Origin: Mycobacterium sp.
GTDB lineage: Bacteria; Actinomycetota; Actinomycetes; Mycobacteriales; Mycobacteriaceae
DNA length: 5,766 nt
Assembly: GCA_018882545.1 (NCBI GenBank)
Contig: VERS01000168.1
Location: forward strand, 1-5,766
Direction of reading: 5' to 3'
This document shows, in pieces, positions 1 to 5,766 of the stretch (its first letter is position 1; the number at the start of each line of letters is the position of its first letter). The notes under the pieces are model-generated. The model worked only from the letters and a program-made list of their open reading frames with translations. It did not search any database and was not told where the DNA came from. The translations under genes and the position numbers were made by a program.

Positions 1-388
1 ATTCGATGCCGAACTCGAGTCGACGCCGAGCCCATCGTGGCGATGCACCGTGCGTTGATGGCCAAACAGCCGCGCCACACTCCGGGTGAATTCAGGAAGG
101 AGCCGGTGTGGATCGGCGGCGGTAGCACTCCCATCGGGGCGACGTTCGTCGGCTCACGTTCGGAGTTGGTGCCCGGCGCGATCGACGACCTCATCGCCTT
201 CACCGAGCGTGACACCCTGGCGATCGCCAACGGGCGCGAGTTGACCGCCGAACTGCGGGGCATCCGCGCGAGCTGGACCGACAGGATCACGGCGCGCTCG
301 GAGCAGAGCACGCAACCGCGTCTGGCGCTCACCCGAGGTCCTCGCTGCGATCGACGCCTTCGCCGAACGCGCCGGAAGACCTGGCTGA
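1..388 (+). pseudogene. Fic-family protein remnant (internally deleted, frameshifted, 5' end outside window)
   Basis: Intact Fic proteins usually AMPylate target proteins from ATP. Frame 1 is open from the window edge and reads AMHRALM, then RHTPGEFRKEPVWIGG and a VPGAIDDLIAF segment (to about nt 210), matching the N-terminal half of bacterial Fic proteins. It then jumps at about nt 211-225 directly to AIANGREL and ELRGIRASW..RITARS (to nt 300), which in relatives lies well after the catalytic core. The HPFxDGNGRxxR motif, which should lie between, is absent. At about nt 300 the homology moves to frame 2, where nt 302-388 read RARNRVWRSPEVLAAIDAF and stop at TGA 386-388, the usual Fic C-terminus; the winged-helix segment before it is missing. 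So there are two internal deletions, the second breaking frame. The frame-1 reading past nt 300 (to 471) is meaningless. The homology is by eye from family knowledge. It cannot AMPylate without the motif. Confidence 0.8.
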
Positions 389-438
389 TCCGCCGGCGTC
401 GGCACTCCTTACCCCAACCGCTCCTGCAGCGATATCGC

Positions 439-2187
439 TCAGAAGTCGGCCGCCTTGTACCGATCGCGTAACTCGATGATCCGCCGGCGCCTGGTCGAGA
501 CCAGGTACTGCGGCGATGTCAGGCTCAAGTCGTAACTGGCGTAGGAGAATCCGGCACCCCGCATCAGTGTCTCAGCGCGTTGGGACACGCTGCCGGTCAG
601 GCCGAAGTAGCTCATCAGTTCCTTGACCTGTAGGTGGCCGTCATGGAAGAGGTCGTTGACCTTGCCGACGATCCATACGATCGCCGCGGCGGTGGTCTGC
701 GGCTTTCCCTTGCGGCGGAACAGCTCCGGAGAGGACGCGAAGCGAGCGAGTAAGCGCCTGGAGGCGGTGCGATACTCGGTGTCGAGCAAGTCCTTACAGC
801 AACGATCGGTCAACTCGAGAATCTCCCGCACGCGCTCTGCGATGTCCGGGGGCACGTCCTCCCAGCGGAACTGCTCGTCGGGCAAAGGGTGGTCATCCAG
901 TTCGTCGAGGGCGGCCCGGCTACCGACGGCAGTCTCCAGGTGTTCGAGCATGATGTCGGCGACGCTGAGGTCAATGTCGCGGTCGGTGTCGTCACCAAGG
1001 CCCAGCGCGGCCAGAACCGCGTCGACACCCTGCGGTCTGTCCGACCGGATGATGCGTTGGAACTCCGGTTCCCACTGGTCGACCGCGGCGATCGCCTGGC
1101 TGGTGAGATCGGAGCGGATACCAGCCTTGTCGTGGACGAAGGCGATGAAGGCGCGCAGGAGTTCGGGGGCGAGGGCCAGATACTCCGCCGGCGCCAGCAC
1201 TTTGCGCGGCAGCCAATCGGCAAGGAGCAGTTCGACTTTCACTGGGCTCCAGCGAAGCGGATCACCGGTGCTGTAGTCGGTGGCGAACCACAGCAGCGAC
1301 TCCAGCAGGCCGCGCCGGTCCGGGTCGTCCAGCCCAGAGCCGACTTCGGATCGGAAGAACTCATCACTGAGATCAACGAGGGCCTTCTCATCCCACTGCT
1401 GCCGAGACCAATTCGACTTTCCGGCTGGCAGGTCCCGGATCAGCCACTCGATCAGAGCGCGGCAGGCCGGCCAGCTCTCGGTCTCGAAAGGCGGCCAGGT
1501 GATGGCGGCCGCGTTGATCGCCTCCTCGATCCTCGCCCGGGCGTCGGCGAAGCCGATGTCCTCCCACGTCGTATCGGGGTCATCGTTGATCTGCTGGTAC
1601 TTGGCCAGAACCGTGGCGAACGGCTCTGAGATCGTGAAGGCGTCTTTGACGAGTGTTCCGACGTTGTGATCGACGTAGACCGTGCAGGTGAACTCCCGGC
1701 CCGCCGGCAGGTCCACCCCGAGCATGATGTTGTCGCCGTCGCCGAGAACGTGGCTCATCACCATCGCCCGGTTGACCCCGACCGCGGCGAGATCGGACAG
1801 CCACGCGGGCTCGAGTCGCGGGCGCCCGTTGAGTTCTCGCCGAATCCGCGCCCGCAGCACATCGTCGTCGCCGATCATCGCGGCGAACACCGCCAGCAGC
1901 CCCGACGTCTCCGGGCATACGACATCGATAAAGGTGGCAACGAGCTCGTCGCGCGGCATGGACGTCGGCGCATCCGGGCCGGCGAAGGGGCTGTCACGGC
2001 GGGGATCGGTCACATACATCAACGTGCTCACCAGAGACAGCATGTGCAGGGGGTCGGGATCGGCCAGCGCCCGGCGGACATCCCCCAGGAGCGGCGGCTC
2101 GCCCGGCGGCGGCTGGAACGCCCACGGTGGTCGACGCGGCTTCGATCGAACCTTCTTTTGCCCGCGGCGGCCGCGACTTTCCGGCAT
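439..2187 (-). CDS. Conserved hypothetical protein with C-terminal DUF6398-like region
   Basis: This 582-aa protein has no signal peptide or membrane segment, so it is probably cytoplasmic. Residues 1-30 are basic and proline-rich (RGRRGQKKVRSKPRRPP), like a flexible nucleic-acid-binding or anchoring tail. The middle (about 40-460) is acidic, Trp-rich and apparently helical; I do not recognise it. Residues about 466-550, including the AAAIVWIVGKVNDLF and VKELMSYFGL motifs, resemble DUF6398, a helical region found at the ends of various hypothetical proteins. The C-terminus is arginine-rich (STRRRRIIELRDRY). The ATG at 2185-2187 is preferred because a TAGGCT box ends 7 nt upstream, fitting a leaderless transcript; there is no Shine-Dalgarno sequence. 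It lies 49 nt downstream of the PIN-like toxin gene on the same strand, so it may also be read through from that operon. Codon use looks healthy and unbroken. That it is a gene is nearly certain; its function is unknown. Confidence 0.88.
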   Translation of the reverse strand: MPESRGRRGQKKVRSKPRRPPWAFQPPPGEPPLLGDVRRALADPDPLHMLSLVSTLMYVTDPRRDSPFAGPDAPTSMPRDELVATFIDVVCPETSGLLAVFAAMIGDDDVLRARIRRELNGRPRLEPAWLSDLAAVGVNRAMVMSHVLGDGDNIMLGVDLPAGREFTCTVYVDHNVGTLVKDAFTISEPFATVLAKYQQINDDPDTTWEDIGFADARARIEEAINAAAITWPPFETESWPACRALIEWLIRDLPAGKSNWSRQQWDEKALVDLSDEFFRSEVGSGLDDPDRRGLLESLLWFATDYSTGDPLRWSPVKVELLLADWLPRKVLAPAEYLALAPELLRAFIAFVHDKAGIRSDLTSQAIAAVDQWEPEFQRIIRSDRPQGVDAVLAALGLGDDTDRDIDLSVADIMLEHLETAVGSRAALDELDDHPLPDEQFRWEDVPPDIAERVREILELTDRCCKDLLDTEYRTASRRLLARFASSPELFRRKGKPQTTAAAIVWIVGKVNDLFHDGHLQVKELMSYFGLTGSVSQRAETLMRGAGFSYASYDLSLTSPQYLVSTRRRRIIELRDRYKAADF

Positions 2188-2194
2188 GGCCGAC

Positions 2195-2200
2195 AGCCTA
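2195..2200 (-). promoter_or_regulatory. Putative leaderless-type -10 box (TAGGCT)
   Basis: On the minus strand TAGGCT lies 7 nt before the ATG at 2187, the spacing of mycobacterial TAnnnT -10 boxes whose transcripts begin at the start codon. No convincing -35 box is seen, and there is no Shine-Dalgarno sequence. One six-base match in GC-rich DNA is weak evidence. Confidence 0.4.
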
Positions 2201-2236
2201 AGCCGACGTCTTGCCGCGCGGCCGGGTGACCGATAC

Positions 2237-2590
2237 TCAGTTTGGCTGTTTCAAGTAGACGACTCGATCGGCCAACGGCTGCTGGGTGGCCTCTCTGACC
2301 GCGGAGACCAACGCTGCGGATCCGGCAGGTTGGCGGGAAAACCGGGATGAAAGCGCAATCAGAAGCCCATGATGATGCCCACCAGCGGTGTTGTGTTCGG
2401 CTGCGAGTCGCGTGAAATCGCCGACATTCTCTGTCACCAGGGTGAAGCCGTCAGCAAGGGCAGCAGCGAACACATCAGGGTCTGCGCCGCCGGCCAGGCC
2501 GAGTTCGGCGACCGTGACCGCCTCGATGCCCTCCGCGCGCAGCGCCACCGCAAACCTGGCCGGATACATCTCGTCCAACAGCACCTTCAC
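2237..2590 (-). CDS. DUF5615 family PIN-like toxin
   Basis: This 117-aa protein resembles the DUF5615 PIN-like family, small presumed nucleases that act as toxins beside RHH or DUF433 antitoxins. It opens with MKVLLDEMYP (acidic D6 and E7), followed by TVAELGLAGGADPDVF (D37, D39) and LVTENVGDF (T53, E54, N55, D58), which correspond to the three acidic clusters of the PIN fold; the usual TxDxDF is TENVGDF here. A GLLIALSSRFSR stretch and a C-terminal helix follow. Length is normal for the family. The start is GTG at 2588-2590, sharing the four bases GTGA with the stop of the upstream antitoxin gene, which implies translational coupling. No truncation is seen. RNA cleavage is inferred from the fold family, not shown. 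The family call is fairly secure; actual toxicity is not. Confidence 0.85.
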   Translation of the reverse strand: MKVLLDEMYPARFAVALRAEGIEAVTVAELGLAGGADPDVFAAALADGFTLVTENVGDFTRLAAEHNTAGGHHHGLLIALSSRFSRQPAGSAALVSAVREATQQPLADRVVYLKQPN

Positions 2591-2976
2591 CGCGAATCGG
2601 CGGCAGCCGTCGCATCACGGTGAAGATCGATTCGCGCCTGGGTCTCCTCCGGGTAGGCGGCGCGGTAAGCCAATGCAGCATCGACCTGCGCCCGCGTTAT
2701 CGGCCGGTCTGCGATCAGCTCCGCGGCCGCGTCCGCAACCGGCCCGAGATCGTCGATCCACATCGCTATTTCCCACACGTCCGGTCCGCCGATCACCCCG
2801 GCCCGCCGGCCGGTCGGGCCATCACGAAAGGTGATCATCGGGTGCTCGTCGCGCCGTGCACCCTCCTCCGCGTAGCGGCGCAGCCGGTCGGACAGTGTCT
2901 CGCCGGCCGCGCGAGCGCGAAGGCGCAGTCGCTCGGCCAGACGGTCATCAAGGCGAACGGAGACATTAACGGACAT
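2587..2976 (-). CDS. RHH/DUF433-like antitoxin of the PIN-like toxin
   Basis: The product is 129 aa. Residues 1-40 (MSVNVSVRLDDRLAERLRLR, then GETLSDRLRRYAEEGARR) form a typical CopG/Arc-type ribbon-helix-helix DNA-binding unit: a short beta strand then two helices. Residues about 47-116 (TFRDGPTGRRAGVIGGPDVWEI, then ITRAQVDAALAYRAAYPEE) look like the DUF433-type helical region often partnered with DUF5615 proteins, and should neutralise the toxin. The frame stays open upstream to 3225, but ATG 2976 is chosen because the RHH strand begins there and a TACACT box lies 6 nt upstream, fitting a leaderless transcript. It overlaps the toxin gene by 4 nt. Such antitoxins normally repress their own operon by binding near the start, here the 17-nt gap shared with the divergent vapB. 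Nothing looks broken. Confidence 0.85.
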   Translation of the reverse strand: MSVNVSVRLDDRLAERLRLRARAAGETLSDRLRRYAEEGARRDEHPMITFRDGPTGRRAGVIGGPDVWEIAMWIDDLGPVADAAAELIADRPITRAQVDAALAYRAAYPEETQARIDLHRDATAAADSR

Positions 2977-2982
2977 GTGGAC

Positions 2983-2988
2983 AGTGTA
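2983..2988 (-). promoter_or_regulatory. Putative leaderless promoter -10 box (TACACT) of the RHH/DUF5615 operon
   Basis: The minus strand reads TACACT, then GTCCAC, then the ATG at 2976. A TAnnnT hexamer six bases before a start codon with no Shine-Dalgarno sequence is the pattern of mycobacterial leaderless mRNAs. A perfect TTGACA lies at 2995-3000, but only 6 nt from this box, so it cannot be its -35. Three TGTCC/TGTCT words follow downstream at roughly 8-9 nt spacing; they could be RHH contacts or simply codon use. Confidence 0.5.
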
Positions 2989-2993
2989 ATGCG

Positions 2994-3232
2994 ATGTCAA
3001 CGCTGGTGAATCGTGCGCAGTCCCACCGCCACACCGCTCCAGGCCGCGCGCCGCTTGCAGCTCCCGGCCGGCGATCTGGCCTGCGGGCGGAGTTGATTCG
3101 CCGGGGACTCGACGATGAGCGGCGCTGGGACGATATCGAGGCAGCGCTTGGGGCCATCCCCGACCAGGGCCACGAGTGGGATGCCGATCCCGGGTCCGCC
3201 GGCAGCGGGCCGACCAGCGTCGCACCGGCTGA
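2994..3232 (+). pseudogene. vapB: vapB-like antitoxin, frameshifted and with degraded N-terminus
   Basis: The antitoxin half of a VapBC module. Residues about 31-66 from ATG 2994 (LRAELIRRGLDDERRWDDIEAALGAI, then GHEWDADP) match the end of an RHH domain and the toxin-binding tail of a VapB subfamily. The tail should continue roughly AWVRRQRADxRRxG-stop; that sequence exists in the +2 frame, nt 3191-3232 (RVRRQRADQRRTG, TGA 3230-3232), one base before the vapC ATG. So about 4 or 7 nt have been lost near 3191, and the original frame now runs into vapC. The first 30 residues lack a recognisable RHH strand; VNRAQ (from GTG 3006) resembles the usual VxRTQ opening, and a stretch in another frame (TPLQAARRLQL) may be displaced helix, suggesting further indels. 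DNA binding and toxin neutralisation are therefore doubtful. Its start is 18 nt from the divergent antitoxin start. Confidence 0.7.
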
Positions 3233-3233
3233 G

Positions 3234-3839
3234 ATGGGAAGGGTCCTGCTCGACTCGACCGTTCTCATCGACGCCCTCCGCGGCCGTCCGGCGGGCGACC
3301 GACTACGCACTCTGCGCCGCCAGGGTGACGAGCCGTGGACCTGTGCGATCTCGATCGAGGAGATCTGGCGCGGACTGCTTCCCGGCGAGGAGGCCATCGC
3401 CCAACAGCTCGTGCGCGGGTTGCGGTGTGCACCACTGGGCCCGTCCGAAGGAAGTCGCGCCGGACAGTGGCGTCGGGAGTTCGCCGGACGCGGTATCACC
3501 CTGCACCAAGCCGACTGCCTCATCGCCGCCGCCGCCACGGGCATCGACGCGCGCCTGGCGACGGGCAACCCCGACGACTTCCCCATGCCCGGCATCACCG
3601 TTGAGCACTGGCCCGTCGGGTGCTGTGTCAGATACCGGGGGGCCGGCCTCGCGCGGCTTCCCGACTGGGAGGCCGATCGCTACGGGGCGTTGGGCGCCCA
3701 TGTGCGCGCAGTGAACTCGTCACGCGTTGTCTTACCCGCCGATGAAATTGCCGTAATTCAAGTACTTGGTGACGTTGTTGGTCCATTTGTCGATCTCGGG
3801 CTCGTCACCAATCATGTGCACATAGCCGGGGTGCGGTGA
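3234..3839 (+). CDS. vapC: VapC-like PIN-domain ribonuclease toxin, stop codon lost (C-terminal extension)
   Basis: VapC toxins are Mg-dependent RNases that cut tRNA or rRNA. From ATG 3234 the PIN domain is complete: LLDSTVLIDALRG (D7), CAISIEEIWRGL (E43), HQADCLIAAAA (D94) and LATGNPDDFPMPGITVEHWPVG (T110, N112, D115). These are the expected catalytic acids. Relatives usually end about here, near residue 129-130 (nt 3620). Instead the frame continues for about 72 residues of unfamiliar sequence to TGA 3837-3839, overlapping the 3' end of the opposite-strand secreted gene by 108 nt. The codon after G129 is TGC, one base from TGA, so a simple stop-loss is possible. The native start followed vapB as TGA-G-ATG; since the vapB frameshift, the same frame is open from 2994, so a VapB-VapC fusion of 281 aa could be made. 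The PIN domain is certain; whether it is expressed or active is not. Confidence 0.8.
   Translation: MGRVLLDSTVLIDALRGRPAGDRLRTLRRQGDEPWTCAISIEEIWRGLLPGEEAIAQQLVRGLRCAPLGPSEGSRAGQWRREFAGRGITLHQADCLIAAAATGIDARLATGNPDDFPMPGITVEHWPVGCCVRYRGAGLARLPDWEADRYGALGAHVRAVNSSRVVLPADEIAVIQVLGDVVGPFVDLGLVTNHVHIAGVR
3685..3699. terminator. Weak hairpin between convergent vapC and secreted-protein gene
   Basis: GGGCG-TTGGG-CGCCC can form a 5-bp GC stem with a 5-nt loop (it also contains the palindrome GGGCGCCC). It lies where vapC would originally have ended and 32 nt past the end of the convergent secreted-protein gene. There is no T-tract on either strand, so as an intrinsic terminator this is only a suggestion. 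Confidence 0.2.
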
Positions 3840-4133
3840 TTCCAGCCGCGGGGCGGCGTTGGAGCGAATTACGGTCGCGCGGCCTTGCGTGTTCGCACCC
3901 GCGGTCGCGCATCCCGCCCCGCCGCCCCTGATTGCACTTGGGACTTCGCTGTGCGCCGCAGTTGCAGTTCCAGACTGTTGGCCAGTGTAGGAATTCACCC
4001 GATTGTTAATGGGGTGGTTGGCGGTTTCGTTGTCGGCGTGAGCTGCACCGGCCATGCCGATCGCCAGGGCTGCCAGCACGGGGGCGGCCAGGGTGGCGAG
4101 GGCGAACTTCTTGGTGGCGGTGGTGGTGTTCAC
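3732..4133 (-). CDS. Small Sec-secreted hypothetical protein
   Basis: A 133-aa protein with a clear Sec signal peptide: polar start with K8 K9, a hydrophobic run over residues 10-30 (FALATLAAPVLAALAIGMAG), then AHA at 31-33 with likely cleavage before D34. No lipobox cysteine is present, so release or cell-wall association is expected. The mature part is about 100 aa, low in hydrophobic residues, with a glycine/alanine patch at 69-80 containing the only cysteine (C75), and ends in WTNNVTKYLNYGNFIGG. I do not recognise a domain. GTG at 4131-4133 is the start: AAAGAGG sits 6 nt upstream as a good Shine-Dalgarno sequence, and the lysines follow directly. It is monocistronic, facing vapC tail to tail with 108 nt of overlap that comes from the vapC stop loss. 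The signal peptide style is mycobacterial. Confidence 0.82.
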   Translation of the reverse strand: MNTTTATKKFALATLAAPVLAALAIGMAGAAHADNETANHPINNRVNSYTGQQSGTATAAHSEVPSAIRGGGAGCATAGANTQGRATVIRSNAAPRLESPHPGYVHMIGDEPEIDKWTNNVTKYLNYGNFIGG

Positions 4134-4159
4134 GGTGGGCCTCTTTCGTGTCGTCTGCG

Positions 4160-4173
4160 GGTCCGTTCGGACC
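4160..4173. repeat. Perfect inverted repeat GGTCCG-TT-CGGACC
   Basis: Two 6-base arms around TT, 27-40 nt upstream of the GTG at 4133. It could be an operator or, if transcribed, a hairpin in the 5' leader of the secreted-protein gene. A two-base loop is too tight for a stable RNA hairpin without opening the closing pair, so a dimeric DNA-binding protein site is the likelier reading. Confidence 0.4.
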
Positions 4174-4217
4174 TGATGACAACAACGTTATGGCCCGCAC
4201 CAGGGGGGAGCATCGGG

Positions 4218-4232
4218 CAAACAATGTGTTTG
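4218..4232. repeat. Perfect inverted repeat CAAACA-ATG-TGTTTG
   Basis: Six-base arms around a 3-nt centre in an A/T-rich patch about 85 nt upstream of the secreted-protein GTG. If CAATAT-like box CATAAT at 4243-4248 is the real -10, this repeat would sit just downstream of the transcription start, a classical repressor position. The arms and spacing are directly visible; the role is a guess. Confidence 0.4.
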
Positions 4233-4441
4233 TCGGACGCGCATTATGGTGCAAATGATGTAGCCCGGCGTACCGCGGATACACCAGCGGAGGCCGTTCT
4301 CGTCACCTGGCCTCTCAAATCTTTCGGATCCGCTCATGTCGGTGAATTACTACCGGCATCCGCTCTCCGCCAGGGCCTCGTCGGTCGACGCTGGATGCAG
4401 GCCGACGACGCCGGGCAGCAGTCGGCGAAGCCGCCAATTCC

Positions 4442-5766
<1,325 letters not shown>

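Larger units (their letters stand above)
4134..4441. other. Gene-poor spacer, likely 5' regulatory region of the secreted-protein gene plus 3' flank of the sulfatase
   Basis: This 308-nt stretch holds no credible gene. Near the secreted-protein gene it has the Shine-Dalgarno sequence, two perfect inverted repeats (4160-4173 and 4218-4232) and two possible minus-strand -10 boxes: TAACGT at 4185-4190 and CATAAT at 4243-4248 (five of six bases of TATAAT), neither with a good -35. The section 4185-4260 is more A/T-rich than its surroundings, as promoters are here. From 4261 to 4441 I see only a GCCGAC/GTCGGC pair (4401-4406 and 4421-4426) with a 14-nt loop and no T-tract, a poor terminator candidate for the sulfatase gene. 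Confidence 0.55.

Noticed and set aside
389..438. Terminator between the Fic remnant and the convergent 582-aa gene
   Set aside because: No stem with a following T-tract was found in these 50 nt on either strand.
623..1629. Long plus-strand open frames opposite the 582-aa gene
   Set aside because: They are Ser/Arg-rich with no domain, lack ribosome binding sites and mirror the minus-strand gene; long antisense frames are expected at this GC content.
2800..2820. GGCCCG / CGGGCC inverted repeat with 9-nt loop
   Set aside because: It lies inside the RHH antitoxin coding sequence, where Gly/Pro/Arg codons in GC-rich DNA readily give such repeats.
2995..3000. TTGACA on the minus strand as a consensus -35 box
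   Set aside because: It is only 6 nt from the TACACT box, and at 16-18 nt downstream there is no -10-like hexamer. It is probably coincidental, or part of an operator.
3186..3200. Programmed -1 frameshift at CCC GGG that would restore the VapB tail
   Set aside because: A -1 slip at 3189-3191 would indeed read into RVRRQRADQRRTG, but the site does not fit an X XXY YYZ heptamer in the right frame, no stimulating structure was found, and the expected AW before VRRQR is missing, which points to a deletion.
2977..3225. Longer N-terminus for the RHH antitoxin (frame open to 3225 on the minus strand)
   Set aside because: The extra residues are low-complexity Arg/Pro/Gly sequence antisense to vapB, and the RHH strand begins exactly at ATG 2976 behind a -10 box.
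4401..4426. GCCGAC / GTCGGC pair as terminator of the sulfatase gene
   Set aside because: The loop is 14 nt and no T-tract follows on the minus strand; 6-bp GC pairs at this spacing occur by chance here.

Overview
The window looks like GC-rich actinobacterial chromosome, most likely from Mycobacterium or a close relative such as Mycolicibacterium. The pointers are strong G/C bias at third codon positions, two GTG starts, start codons sitting 6-7 nt downstream of a TAnnnT -10 box (leaderless mRNAs, common in mycobacteria), and a secreted protein whose signal peptide has a mycobacterial look. This assignment rests on style and remembered protein families, not on a database search.

Layout from left to right. 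1-388 (+): a wrecked Fic-family gene that keeps N-terminal and C-terminal pieces but has lost the catalytic core and then changes frame. 439-2187 (-): an intact 582-aa cytoplasmic protein of unknown function with a C-terminal DUF6398-like helical region. 2237-2590 (-) and 2587-2976 (-): a two-gene toxin-antitoxin-like operon, with a ribbon-helix-helix/DUF433-like antitoxin first and a DUF5615 PIN-like toxin second, overlapping by 4 nt. 2994-3839 (+): a VapBC module, head to head with the first one. Its vapB is damaged at the N-terminus and frameshifted near the 3' end, so the frame runs straight into vapC; vapC keeps its PIN catalytic acids but has lost its normal stop codon. 3732-4133 (-): a small Sec-exported protein of unknown function. 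4134-4441: a gene-poor spacer with two perfect inverted repeats. 4442-5766 (-): most of an arylsulfatase of the Pseudomonas AtsA type, whose N-terminus, including the formylglycine motif, lies beyond the right edge.

The left two thirds reads as a toxin-antitoxin accessory island in different states of decay: one apparently intact module (RHH-DUF433/DUF5615), one half-broken module (VapBC) and one dead Fic gene. The intact pair probably starts from a leaderless promoter in the 17-nt gap between the divergent modules, where autoregulation by the antitoxin is expected. I see no wholly new system. The most unusual points are the frameshift-created VapB-VapC fusion frame with a lost stop, and the closely packed divergent toxin modules. 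No tRNA, rRNA, CRISPR array or insertion sequence is visible.
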